A DNA stretch of 64,000 nucleotides from Christiangramia flava JLT2011 (GCF_001951155.1 NZ_CP016359.1:2752001-2816000), one strand, 5' to 3'. Counted from the stretch's first letter, positions 1 to 7,360 are shown. Notes: generated from the letters alone by a model not told the origin. Made by a program: numbers and translations.

Positions 1-1
1 T

Positions 2-1330
2 AGTGCTTGCCAAAAGGAAGAATTAAAAACACCTTCTGAGTCTGAACTCGCCAATTTGCCCGAGTCCAAAGTTTCAAAAAGCCAGCCTGGGAAAGCCGCG
101 GTTGGATCAAAAGTGATGATGCAGGCCTTTTACTGGGATGTTCCTGCCGGTGGGAACTGGTGGAACACTGTAAAGGCCAAATTACCTGCCTGGAGTAGTG
201 CCGGTATTGATGCGATCTGGCTGCCTCCTGCTTCAAAGGCACAAAATGGTGCTTTCTCTATGGGGTATGATCCTTTTGATTATTTCGATTTTGGAAATTA
301 TAATCAAATGGGTTCAACGGAGACCCGGTTTGGATCCAAATCGGAGCTACAATCGCTTATAAGCATTGCTCATGCTAATAACCTAAGTGTGATTGCAGAT
401 ATTGTGATCAATCATAATAGTGGAGGAGCTTCTGAAAATAATCCTTACACCGGCGGAAGCACGTATACCGATTATGATCCGGCTTCCGGTATGTTCTATC
501 GCTCTGCTACTGATTTTCATCCAAATGACTATCACAGCAATGATTCAGGAGCATTTGGCGGATTTCCCGATTTGTGTCATGATAAAACCTACGTTCAGGA
601 CTGGCTGTGGAATAAGTCAAATTCCGTAGCCAAATATTATAAGAATACTATGGGATTTGATGGCTGGCGCTTTGATTATGTCAAAGGGTTTTCACCGTGG
701 GTGGTTAATTCCTGGATATCGGAAGTAGGTGGCTTCGCTGTTGGAGAATACTGGGACGGAAATGCTGCCACCTTAGAATGGTGGGTTAATAACTCTGGGG
801 CTTCCGCTTTTGATTTCGCCTGTTATTATAGAATGAGAGATGCTTTTGAAGGAAACGATCTTACAAAGCTTCAGGAAGACATGCTGTGGAAGAGAAGTCC
901 TATGCGGGCTGTAACCTTTGTGGCAAATCATGATACAGACGAGATCTATAATGGAAAAATGCTGGCATATGCCTATATTATGACCCACGAAGGATATCCA
1001 ACCGTTTTTTATCAAGATTATGAGGAATGGCTTGATAAAGACAAATTAAATAACCTGATCTGGATTCATAATAATAAAGCTGGTGGCTCTACCAGTATCT
1101 TGCATGCCGATAATGATGAGTATATTGCTAAAAGGAATGGAGCACCAGGTTTAATCGTATATATTAATAATAGTAGCTCAAGGCAGGAACGTTGGGTTTC
1201 AACAAATTGGTATGGGCAGGTAATTAAGGATTATACAGGTAATTCTGGCTGGGAACCAATCACACAAGGAGATGGTTGGGTTAAGCTGGAAGTCCCGGCG
1301 AAATCCTATACTATCTGGTCAACTAAGTAA
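2..1330 (+). CDS. GH13 alpha-amylase lipoprotein, 5' end outside window
   Basis: The reading frame is already open at base 2 and begins S-A-C-Q-K-E-E, so the TTG at 56 is not the true start; the signal peptide lies upstream of the window. The Cys at 8-10 fits a lipobox. The enzyme should hydrolyse internal alpha-1,4 bonds of starch or glycogen. All four GH13 regions are visible: DIVINH, WRFDYVKG (nucleophile Asp codon 674-676), VGEYWD (acid/base Glu 746-748) and VANHDTD (Asp 932-934). Segments such as ETRFGSK, GGFPDLCHDK and DYEEWLDKDK closely resemble, from memory, the extracellular amylase of Pyrococcus (GH13 subfamily 7). A beta-sheet C-terminal domain ends the protein without an obvious T9SS tail. 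Function is secure; the subfamily is from recall. Confidence 0.93.
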   Translation, partial: SACQKEELKTPSESELANLPESKVSKSQPGKAAVGSKVMMQAFYWDVPAGGNWWNTVKAKLPAWSSAGIDAIWLPPASKAQNGAFSMGYDPFDYFDFGNYNQMGSTETRFGSKSELQSLISIAHANNLSVIADIVINHNSGGASENNPYTGGSTYTDYDPASGMFYRSATDFHPNDYHSNDSGAFGGFPDLCHDKTYVQDWLWNKSNSVAKYYKNTMGFDGWRFDYVKGFSPWVVNSWISEVGGFAVGEYWDGNAATLEWWVNNSGASAFDFACYYRMRDAFEGNDLTKLQEDMLWKRSPMRAVTFVANHDTDEIYNGKMLAYAYIMTHEGYPTVFYQDYEEWLDKDKLNNLIWIHNNKAGGSTSILHADNDEYIAKRNGAPGLIVYINNSSSRQERWVSTNWYGQVIKDYTGNSGWEPITQGDGWVKLEVPAKSYTIWSTK

Positions 1331-1347
1331 TCAGATGACATCAAAGG

Positions 1348-1395
1348 ACTGTTGCTACTCAAAGTTTATTAACTTTGGGTGACAACAGTTTCTTT
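1348..1395 (+). terminator. Terminator of the amylase gene, abutting the xer start
   Basis: ACTGTTG (1348-1354) pairs with CAACAGT (1383-1389) and AAAGTT (1361-1366) with AACTTT (1371-1376). The middle segment pairs with two wobbles and one mismatch, giving about 19 paired positions around a TATT loop. The T-rich run TTTCTTT follows and ends directly at the ATG of the recombinase gene. Confidence 0.75.
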
Positions 1396-2286
1396 ATGCT
1401 TTTTTCTGAATTCATCGATTACCTTTCTGTAGAAAAGAATTATTCCCGGCATACCATTCAGGCCTATTCCAGGGACCTGGAAGAATTTCAGCAATTCATT
1501 ATTTCAGAATATGAACAGGAAGAACTGTTACAGGTAAGTTATCCGCAGATTCGCAGCTGGATCGTTTCCCTTTCAGAAAGAAACATTTCAAACCGAAGCA
1601 TCAACAGGAAGCTATCATCTTTGAAGGCTTTTTATAAATTCCAGTTGAAAACAGGGAATTTAGAGTATTCTCCGATGGCGAAACACAAAGCTCTTAAAAC
1701 TTCGCGAAAAATTCAGGTTCCTTTCTCGCAGGATGAAGTGGTAGAGGTGATGGAATTGTTGGAGGAGGACAGTTTCAGTGGGCTTCGTGACCGTTTTCTA
1801 ATTGAGCTATTGTATTCAACAGGAATGCGTCGTGCAGAACTTATCAATTTGAAACTGGCCAATCTGGACCTGACAGCTGAAACTATTAAAGTGCTTGGAA
1901 AGCGAAATAAAGAACGCTATATACCGCTGCTGAAATCCCTCACGCCAAGCGCACAGAAATACTTGGATGCCCGCAAAGAGGTTGAAAATAGCCAGAGTGA
2001 CGGCTACCTTTTTTTAACGGAAAAGGGCGCGAAAATATACGAAAGCCTTGTTTATAGAATTATTAATAGTTATTTTAGTAAGGTGTCTGGTAAACTGAAG
2101 AAGAGTCCGCATATCCTGCGGCATTCATTTGCCACGCATTTATTGAACCAGGGAGCCAATCTCAACGCGGTGAAAGAGCTGCTGGGTCATTCCAGCCTGG
2201 CGGCGACTCAAATCTACACTCACAACAGCATCGCCGAGTTGAGCAAAATTCATGAAGCTGCGCATCCCAGGAACAATAAGAACTAA
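1396..2286 (+). CDS. Tyrosine recombinase XerC/XerD family
   Basis: This is a site-specific recombinase of 296 residues, the usual size of the Xer proteins that resolve chromosome dimers at dif. An N-terminal SAM-like DNA-binding domain (about residues 1-85) precedes the catalytic domain. The tyrosine-recombinase residues are visible: Arg in STGMRRAEL, Lys in LGKRNKER, HILRHSFATH, the second His in LLGHSS, and the nucleophile Tyr in QIYTH. I start at ATG 1396; an in-frame TTG at 1375 would put the start inside the terminator hairpin. Only the housekeeping-sized protein is present, with no excisionase or attachment-site repeats, so it is more likely chromosomal Xer than a mobile-element integrase. 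XerC cannot be told from XerD by eye. Confidence 0.9.
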   Translation: MLFSEFIDYLSVEKNYSRHTIQAYSRDLEEFQQFIISEYEQEELLQVSYPQIRSWIVSLSERNISNRSINRKLSSLKAFYKFQLKTGNLEYSPMAKHKALKTSRKIQVPFSQDEVVEVMELLEEDSFSGLRDRFLIELLYSTGMRRAELINLKLANLDLTAETIKVLGKRNKERYIPLLKSLTPSAQKYLDARKEVENSQSDGYLFLTEKGAKIYESLVYRIINSYFSKVSGKLKKSPHILRHSFATHLLNQGANLNAVKELLGHSSLAATQIYTHNSIAELSKIHEAAHPRNNKN

Positions 2287-2318
2287 CAAACCTAATGTTT
2301 AATTTAATTCTACTGGAC

Positions 2319-2621
2319 ATGAAAGTGAACGTGCAATCTGTAAATTTCAATGCTGACCAAAAACTGATTGACTTTACACAAAAGAAACTCGATAAACTGG
2401 AGCATTTCTACGACAAGGTTATTTTTGCTGATGTTTATCTCAAAGTTCAAAATACCAGTGCCAAAGAGAACAAGATTACTGAAATCCTACTGAGCATTCC
2501 TGGCGGGGATCTGATGGTAAAGAAAACCTGTAAAAAGTTTGAAGAGTGCGTGGATGAGTGTGTTAACTCCCTGCAGCGACAGCTCATCAAACGAAAGGAA
2601 AAATTGAGTACGCATGCCTGA
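2319..2621 (+). CDS. hpf: Ribosome hibernation promoting factor (short HPF/RaiA type)
   Basis: A 100-residue protein of the HPF/RaiA (sigma-54 modulation) family, which binds the decoding centre of the 30S subunit and silences ribosomes under starvation. It has the family pattern: VNVQSVNFNAD start, a central KLEHFYD segment, and a basic end with QLIKRKEK. It is the short form, lacking the C-terminal dimerisation domain of long HPF. I prefer ATG 2319 (MKVNVQ) to ATG 2295, because the earlier start adds eight hydrophobic residues not expected in the family. It lies 32 bp after xer on the same strand and is probably co-transcribed. Confidence 0.88.
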   Translation: MKVNVQSVNFNADQKLIDFTQKKLDKLEHFYDKVIFADVYLKVQNTSAKENKITEILLSIPGGDLMVKKTCKKFEECVDECVNSLQRQLIKRKEKLSTHA

Positions 2622-2640
2622 TAAATTTTTTAAGAATTAT

Positions 2641-2672
2641 TTTTCGATAAAGAAATAATTTATATACATTTG
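2641..2672 (+). promoter_or_regulatory. Predicted Bacteroidetes promoter of the tRNA-tuf cluster
   Basis: TACATTTG at 2665-2672 matches the Bacteroidetes -7 consensus TAnnTTTG. TTTTCG at 2641-2646 is a partial match to the -33 TTTG element with 18 bp between them. The position, 52 bp before the first tRNA, suits a strong stable-RNA promoter. Confidence 0.6.
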
Positions 2673-2673
2673 C

Positions 2674-2701
2674 AGTCCGTTAGAAATAGCGGACTTTTTT
2701 A
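2674..2701 (+). promoter_or_regulatory. Promoter-proximal hairpin with T-run (possible attenuator)
   Basis: AGTCCG (2674-2679) pairs with CGGACT and is followed directly by TTTTTT. This looks like an intrinsic terminator, but it sits within the first 30 nt after the predicted promoter and upstream of the tRNAs. A five-codon mini-ORF ATG CTG AAA AAG TAG (2701-2715) follows. It may be an attenuator or only a structured leader. Confidence 0.45.
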
Positions 2702-2723
2702 TGCTGAAAAAGTAGCGTAAAAA

Positions 2724-2797
2724 GCCGATGTAGCTCAGCTGGCTAGAGCAGCTGATTTGTAATCAGCAGGTCGTGGGTTCGAGTCCCTCCATCGGCT
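2724..2797 (+). tRNA. tRNA-Thr (anticodon TGT)
   Basis: A 74-nt cloverleaf. The acceptor arm GCCGATG (2724-2730) pairs with CATCGGC (2790-2796), with discriminator T at 2797. The anticodon arm GCTGA-TTTGTAA-TCAGC reads TGT, and the T-loop GGTTCGAGTCC is canonical. The following bases are CTT, so CCA is not encoded here. An identical 74-nt copy lies at 25634-25707. Confidence 0.96.
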
Positions 2798-2896
2798 CTT
2801 GAAATACTGAAAATAGAGGTTTTGAAGATTTTTTTAGAGGTAAAGCTCTGAACTTTAAAAGTTTAAAAATTAAGTTAAATAAATCTCTAAAAATGC

Positions 2897-2928
2897 TTTG
2901 GATGCTACTTGGAAATTGCTTTAATTTG
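2897..2928 (+). promoter_or_regulatory. Possible internal promoter for tRNA-Tyr
   Basis: TTTG at 2897-2900 and TTAATTTG at 2921-2928 are 20 bp apart and match the Bacteroidetes -33/-7 pattern with one mismatch. They sit in the 199-bp spacer between tRNA-Thr and tRNA-Tyr. A small hairpin (TAGCT-GAAA-AGCTA flanked by CCG/CGG, near 2948-2970) follows. Confidence 0.4.
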
Positions 2929-2996
2929 CAGCCGTTTTCCAAACATCCGGAGCTTAGCTGAAAAGCTACGGTTCTATGAAATAGTGGTAAATTATT

Positions 2997-3079
2997 GGGG
3001 AGATACTCAAGCGGCCAACGAGGACAGACTGTAAATCTGTTGTTTTTTAACTTCGCAGGTTCGAATCCTGCTCTCCCCA
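2997..3079 (+). tRNA. tRNA-Tyr (anticodon GTA)
   Basis: An 83-nt class II tRNA with a long variable arm. The acceptor arm GGGGAGA (2997-3003) pairs with TCTCCCC (3072-3078), with discriminator A at 3079. The anticodon arm CAGA-CTGTAAA-TCTG reads GTA. CCA is not encoded. Confidence 0.95.
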
Positions 3080-3114
3080 CAAAAAGTTTTTCAGAAGAGA
3101 TTTTGAAATAACAG

Positions 3115-3187
3115 GCGGGAGTAGCTCAGTTGGTAGAGCGTCAGCCTTCCAAGCTGAATGTCGCCGGTTCGAACCCGGTCTCCCGCT
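3115..3187 (+). tRNA. tRNA-Gly (anticodon TCC)
   Basis: A 73-nt cloverleaf. The acceptor arm GCGGGAG (3115-3121) pairs with CTCCCGC (3180-3186), with discriminator T at 3187. The anticodon arm TCAGC-CTTCCAA-GCTGA reads TCC. CCA is not encoded. It lies 35 bp after tRNA-Tyr and 187 bp before the next tRNA. Confidence 0.95.
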
Positions 3188-3374
3188 CTAGATTTTAAAA
3201 CTGAATCAGGATTTCTTTCCGTCGCCCAGAGGCGAAATTAAAGGTTTTCTTCCTTTATCTTTCTCTCTTTAATAATGATCTCGAAAGAGTGAGGCGCCGG
3301 ATACCTCAATCTTGATCAATTTCCGTAAGCCACTGGTTTATGGATATTGTTGTTTAAAAACAATTGGTTGTAAG

Positions 3375-3446
3375 GCCGACGTAGCTCAGGGGTAGAGCGT
3401 TTCCTTGGTAAGGAAGAGGTCACGGGTTCAATTCCCGTCGTTGGCT
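3375..3446 (+). tRNA. tRNA-Thr (anticodon GGT)
   Basis: A 72-nt cloverleaf. The acceptor arm GCCGACG (3375-3381) pairs with CGTTGGC (3439-3445) including one G-T pair, with discriminator T at 3446. The anticodon arm TTTCC-TTGGTAA-GGAAG reads GGT. It is the last tRNA before tuf, 59 bp upstream of the start codon, and is probably co-transcribed with it. Confidence 0.95.
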
Positions 3447-3505
3447 CTAAGTATAGTATAGAAATTGAACACTAATATATAACTAAGATTAAATAAGTAT
3501 TAATT

Positions 3506-4693
3506 ATGGCAAAGGAAACTTATGATCGTTCCAAACCGCACTTAAATATCGGTACTATTGGACACGTAGATCACGGAAAAACTACTTTAACTGCAGCGAT
3601 TACAAAAGTAATGGCTGATGCTGGTTATTCAGAAGCTCGCGCTTTCGATCAGATCGACAACGCTCCTGAAGAAAAAAGTAGAGGTATTACTATCAACTCT
3701 TCTCACGTAGAGTACTCAACTGCTAATCGTCACTATGCTCACGTTGACTGTCCAGGTCACGCCGATTACGTTAAGAACATGGTAACTGGTGCTGCTCAGA
3801 TGGACGGTGCTATTCTTGTTGTTGCTGCGACTGATGGTCCTATGCCACAAACTCGTGAGCACATCCTTCTTGGACGTCAGGTAGGTATTCCAAGAATCGT
3901 TGTGTTCTTGAACAAAGTTGACCTTGTTGATGATGAAGAGCTTCTTGAGCTAGTTGAAATGGAAGTTAGAGATCTTCTTTCTTTCTACGAGTATGATGGA
4001 GATAACGGTCCTGTAATTTCAGGTTCTGCTCTAGGTGCTCTTGAAGGAGATGAGAAATGGTCTAAGACTGTACTTGATCTTATGGAGGCTGTTGATAACT
4101 GGATTGAGCTTCCTGAGCGTGATGTGGATAAGCCTTTCTTGATGCCTATCGAAGATGTATTCTCTATTACTGGTCGTGGTACTGTTGCAACTGGACGTAT
4201 CGAAACTGGTGTTGCTAACACCGGAGATCCTGTAGAGATCATTGGTATGGGTGCTGGAAAACTAACTTCTACTATTACTGGAGTTGAGATGTTCCGTAAG
4301 ATCCTTGATAGAGGTGAAGCTGGTGATAACGTGGGTATCCTTCTAAGAGGTATTGAGAAAACTCAGATCTCTCGTGGTATGGTAATCACTAAGCCAGGAT
4401 CTGTAACTCCTCACGCTAAATTCAAAGCAGAGGTTTATATCCTTAAAAAAGAAGAAGGTGGACGTCACACTCCATTCCACAACAACTACCGTCCTCAGTT
4501 CTACGTTCGTACAACTGACGTGACTGGAACTATCAGTCTTCCTGATGGAGTTGAAATGGTAATGCCTGGTGATAACCTTACTATTACTGTAGAGCTTATC
4601 CAGCCAATCGCAATGAATGTTGGTCTACGTTTCGCTGTCCGTGAAGGTGGTAGAACTGTAGGAGCTGGTCAGGTAACTGAGATTCTAGACTAA
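3506..4693 (+). CDS. tuf: Elongation factor Tu
   Basis: This GTPase of 395 residues delivers aminoacyl-tRNA to the ribosomal A site. The GTP-binding motifs are [10 protein letters not shown] (P-loop, about residues 19-28), the switch I segment [18 protein letters not shown] (G3), NKVD (G4) and SGSALG (G5). Domains II and III follow, with [13 protein letters not shown] and the aminoacyl-tRNA-binding end. Length is normal for the family. Codon choice is strongly biased (GGT, CTT, ACT, GCT), as expected for one of the most abundant proteins. It sits between tRNA-Thr and tRNA-Trp in the classic tRNA-tuf-tRNA-secE-nusG order. Confidence 0.99.
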   Translation: MAKETYDRSKPHLNIGTIGHVDHGKTTLTAAITKVMADAGYSEARAFDQIDNAPEEKSRGITINSSHVEYSTANRHYAHVDCPGHADYVKNMVTGAAQMDGAILVVAATDGPMPQTREHILLGRQVGIPRIVVFLNKVDLVDDEELLELVEMEVRDLLSFYEYDGDNGPVISGSALGALEGDEKWSKTVLDLMEAVDNWIELPERDVDKPFLMPIEDVFSITGRGTVATGRIETGVANTGDPVEIIGMGAGKLTSTITGVEMFRKILDRGEAGDNVGILLRGIEKTQISRGMVITKPGSVTPHAKFKAEVYILKKEEGGRHTPFHNNYRPQFYVRTTDVTGTISLPDGVEMVMPGDNLTITVELIQPIAMNVGLRFAVREGGRTVGAGQVTEILD

Positions 4694-4710
4694 GAATTAA
4701 GCTGATATAT

Positions 4711-4741
4711 AAAGGTATCCTGTGAAGAGCAGGATACCTTT
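4711..4741 (+). terminator. Perfect 12-bp hairpin between tuf and tRNA-Trp
   Basis: AAAGGTATCCTG (4711-4722) pairs perfectly with CAGGATACCTTT (4730-4741) around a 7-nt loop. Only a short T stretch follows, so it may be a leaky terminator, an mRNA 3'-end stabiliser or a processing site separating tuf mRNA from tRNA-Trp-secE. Confidence 0.5.
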
Positions 4742-4752
4742 CACTTATATTT

Positions 4753-4825
4753 ACGGGTTTAGCTCAGTTGGTAGAGCACTGGTCTCCAAAACCAGGTGTC
4801 GGGAGTTCGAGCCTCTCAACCCGTG
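4753..4825 (+). tRNA. tRNA-Trp (anticodon CCA)
   Basis: A 73-nt cloverleaf. The acceptor arm ACGGGTT (4753-4759) pairs with AACCCGT (4818-4824), with discriminator G at 4825 as is usual for tRNA-Trp. The anticodon arm CTGGT-CTCCAAA-ACCAG reads CCA. No 3' CCA is encoded. secE starts 15 bp downstream, so RNase processing of this tRNA would leave secE mRNA with a very short leader. Confidence 0.96.
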
Positions 4826-4840
4826 CAAATAAATTATACA

Positions 4841-5038
4841 ATGGCAGGATTTGTTAATTACATATCAGAATCATATAACGAGTTAAAAAACCATGTTACC
4901 TGGCCAACCTGGACAGAAGCACAGAAGCTAACCGTGTTGGTTGTGGTTTTTTCAGTTATTTTTTCATTAGCCATTTGGGGTGTAGATACTGTTTTTAGCA
5001 GAGTTATCGAGTTGTACTTCGAATGGGTTAAATCATAA
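4841..5038 (+). CDS. secE: Protein translocase subunit SecE
   Basis: A 65-residue single-span subunit of the SecYEG protein-export channel. The amphipathic N-terminal helix carries the family signature (SYNELKNHVTWPTWTEA), followed by one membrane helix at about residues 30-55. I start at ATG 4841; the longer frame would begin inside tRNA-Trp. The position between tRNA-Trp and nusG is the conserved bacterial arrangement, and nusG starts 10 bp later. Confidence 0.96.
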   Translation: MAGFVNYISESYNELKNHVTWPTWTEAQKLTVLVVVFSVIFSLAIWGVDTVFSRVIELYFEWVKS

Positions 5039-5048
5039 TTGGTAGACA

Positions 5049-5600
5049 ATGGCAGAAGCTAAGGATAAAAAATGGTATGTGGTTCGTGCCGTTAGTGGAC
5101 AAGAAAATAAGGTAAAAGATTATATAGAAAAAGAAATCGCTCACCAGGGCCTGGAAGATTATGTAGATCAGGTACTGGTTCCTACTGAGAAGGTGATCCA
5201 GATCAGAAATGGGAAAAAAGTAAATAAAGAGCGTGTGTATTTTCCTGGCTATGTGATGGTTCAGGCGAATTTAGGAGGGGAAATTCCTCATATTATCAAA
5301 GGGATCAATGGAGTGATTGGTTTTCTGGGTGAGACAAAAGGAGGAGATCCTGTGCCGCTTAGGAAATCTGAAGTAAATAGGATGTTAGGTAAGGTAGATG
5401 AGCTATCTGTGAAGACTGATAATGTGGCAATTCCGTTTACTATTGGTGAGACCATTAAGGTGATTGATGGACCTTTTAACGGTTTCAATGGTACTGTAGA
5501 AAAGATCAATGAAGAAAAGCGTAAGCTGGAAGTAATGGTGAAGATCTTCGGAAGAAAGACACCATTGGAATTAAGCTATATGCAAGTAGAAAAAGTATAA
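5049..5600 (+). CDS. nusG: Transcription termination/antitermination factor NusG
   Basis: A 183-residue factor that binds the RNA polymerase clamp and couples transcription to translation and Rho. The NGN domain begins KKWYVVRAVSGQE and contains RVYFPGYVMV. The C-terminal KOW domain includes VIDGPFNGFNGTVEKIN. Length is normal. It lies 10 bp after secE and 73 bp before rplK, in the conserved order. Confidence 0.98.
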   Translation: MAEAKDKKWYVVRAVSGQENKVKDYIEKEIAHQGLEDYVDQVLVPTEKVIQIRNGKKVNKERVYFPGYVMVQANLGGEIPHIIKGINGVIGFLGETKGGDPVPLRKSEVNRMLGKVDELSVKTDNVAIPFTIGETIKVIDGPFNGFNGTVEKINEEKRKLEVMVKIFGRKTPLELSYMQVEKV

Positions 5601-5621
5601 AGATAACTGTTACATATTTTT

Positions 5622-5657
5622 TGATAGTTTTTTAAGCTTCCACTCGATAAACTATCA
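5622..5657 (+). promoter_or_regulatory. Hairpin in the nusG-rplK leader, possible regulatory site
   Basis: TGATAGTTT (5622-5630) and AAACTATCA (5649-5657) are perfect inverted repeats separated by 18 nt, 16 bp before the rplK start. Autoregulation of the L11-L1 mRNA by ribosomal protein L1 is established in other bacteria. Assigning this hairpin to that role is inference. Confidence 0.35.
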
Positions 5658-5673
5658 CTTAAAAATTTGAAAA

Positions 5674-6111
5674 ATGGCAAAAGAAGTAAGTAAAGTTGTA
5701 AAACTACAAGTTCGCGGAGGTGCTGCTAACCCATCACCACCAGTTGGACCTGCTTTGGGTGCTGCCGGGGTAAATATCATGGAATTCTGTAAGCAATTCA
5801 ATGGTCGTACTCAGGATAAGGCCGGAAAGGTACTGCCAGTTGTGATTACTGTATTTTCAGATAAGTCTTTTGATTTCGTAATCAAGACTCCACCTGCAGC
5901 AGTACAATTGATGGAAGCAGCTAAAACTAAAAAAGGTTCAGGTGAGCCGAACAGAAAGAAAGTAGCAAGCGTTTCTTGGGATCAGGTTAAAACCATCGCA
6001 GAAGATAAAATGCAGGATTTAAATGCCTTCACTATCGAATCTGCTATGAAAATGGTTGCTGGAACAGCTCGTTCAATGGGAATTACTGTAAAAGGTGAAG
6101 CACCGTTTTAA
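5674..6111 (+). CDS. rplK: 50S ribosomal protein L11
   Basis: A 145-residue ribosomal protein of the GTPase-associated centre; it binds 23S rRNA helices 43/44. Hallmarks are the proline-rich N-terminal segment [25 protein letters not shown], and the C-terminal RNA-binding end with [15 protein letters not shown]. Length is normal. It is the first of four ribosomal protein genes (L11, L1, L10, L7/L12) in the standard order. Confidence 0.98.
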   Translation: MAKEVSKVVKLQVRGGAANPSPPVGPALGAAGVNIMEFCKQFNGRTQDKAGKVLPVVITVFSDKSFDFVIKTPPAAVQLMEAAKTKKGSGEPNRKKVASVSWDQVKTIAEDKMQDLNAFTIESAMKMVAGTARSMGITVKGEAPF

Positions 6112-6130
6112 TCCAAAAAGAAATTAGAAA

Positions 6131-6829
6131 ATGGCAAAATTGACTAAAAAGCAAAAGGAAGCTCAATCTAAGATCGAAAAAGGTAAAACTTATACGGTTG
6201 CTGAAGCTTCTGCTTTAATAAAAGACGTTACCAACGCAAATTTTGACGCTTCTGTGGATTTGGCGGTTCGATTGAATGTAGATCCAAGAAAAGCGAATCA
6301 AATGGTGAGAGGTGTTGTAACACTTCCACACGGTACTGGTAAGGATGTAAAAGTTTTGGCTTTGGTAACTCCAGATAAGGAGCAGGAAGCTAAAGACGCT
6401 GGTGCAGATTTCGTTGGTTTAGATGAATATCTTGATAAGATCAAAGGAGGTTGGACAGATGTGGATGTGATCATCACCATGCCTAGCGTTATGGGTAAAC
6501 TTGGACCACTAGGACGTGTTCTTGGGCCAAGAGGTTTGATGCCAAACCCAAAGACCGGAACAGTAACTATGGATATCGCTAAAGCGGTTTCTGATGTGAA
6601 AGCTGGTAAGATCGATTTCAAGGTTGACAAAACCGGAATTGTTCACGCTGCTATCGGGAAAGTATCTTTTGATGCTGAGAAGATCGCAGGTAACGCGAGA
6701 GAATTATTAACTACGCTAGTAAAATTGAAGCCTCAGGCAGCTAAAGGTGTGTATATGAAGAGTATTCATATTTCCAGCACCATGAGCCCGAGTGTAGAAA
6801 TAGATACTAAAAGGTTTACTGAGCAATAA
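6131..6829 (+). CDS. rplA: 50S ribosomal protein L1
   Basis: A 232-residue protein forming the L1 stalk, which moves deacylated tRNA through the E site; in many bacteria it also represses its own operon. Visible hallmarks are [44 protein letters not shown] and the C-terminal [15 protein letters not shown]. It lies 19 bp after rplK and 9 bp before rplJ. Confidence 0.98.
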   Translation: MAKLTKKQKEAQSKIEKGKTYTVAEASALIKDVTNANFDASVDLAVRLNVDPRKANQMVRGVVTLPHGTGKDVKVLALVTPDKEQEAKDAGADFVGLDEYLDKIKGGWTDVDVIITMPSVMGKLGPLGRVLGPRGLMPNPKTGTVTMDIAKAVSDVKAGKIDFKVDKTGIVHAAIGKVSFDAEKIAGNARELLTTLVKLKPQAAKGVYMKSIHISSTMSPSVEIDTKRFTEQ

Positions 6830-6838
6830 TTAGGTATT

Positions 6839-7360
6839 ATGACAAGAGAAGAAAAATCAAGAGTAATAGAAGATTTAACTGCCCAGTTAGCTGAAACCAA
6901 TACTATCTATTTAGCTGACATTTCTGGTCTTGATGCCGGAAGTACGTCAAACTTGCGTCGTGCTTGTTTTAAAGCAAACGTAAAATTGTCGGTAGTTAAA
7001 AATACATTGCTAGCTAAGGCGATGGAAGCAACTGAAAAAGATTTCGGGGAACTTCCAACGGTTTTAAAAGGCAATACCTCGATCATGCTTTCAGAAACCG
7101 GAAACGCTCCGGCGAAAGTGATCAAGGAATTCAGAAAAAAATCTGAAAAACCTTTATTGAAAGGAGCTTTTGTAGAAGAAGCGATCTATGTTGGAGATAA
7201 CTATCTAGATACACTTGTAAACATCAAGTCTAAAGAAGAAGTTATTGGAGATATCGTTGGACTTCTTCAGTCTCCTGCTAAGAATGTGGTTTCTGCCCTT
7301 AAATCTGGTGGCGGTAAACTGGCAGGAATTCTTAAGACCCTTTCAGAAAAAGAAGGATAA
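6839..7360 (+). CDS. rplJ: 50S ribosomal protein L10
   Basis: A 173-residue protein that anchors the L7/L12 dimers to the ribosome stalk base. The N-terminal RNA-binding domain has EEKSRVIEDL, SGLDAGSTSNLRR and KNTLLAKA. The C-terminal helix that carries L7/L12 follows. It begins only 9 bp after rplA, so no separate L10 leader fits between the two genes. Confidence 0.97.
   Translation: MTREEKSRVIEDLTAQLAETNTIYLADISGLDAGSTSNLRRACFKANVKLSVVKNTLLAKAMEATEKDFGELPTVLKGNTSIMLSETGNAPAKVIKEFRKKSEKPLLKGAFVEEAIYVGDNYLDTLVNIKSKEEVIGDIVGLLQSPAKNVVSALKSGGGKLAGILKTLSEKEG

Noticed and set aside
1396..2286. Xer-type recombinase as a sign of a mobile element
   Set aside because: No attachment-site repeats, excisionase, mobilisation or phage genes are nearby, and length and context match housekeeping Xer.
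2763..3080. 105-codon minus-strand frame across tRNA-Thr and tRNA-Tyr
   Set aside because: It is composed largely of tRNA sequence and its complement (the usual FEPA-like artefact), not a gene.
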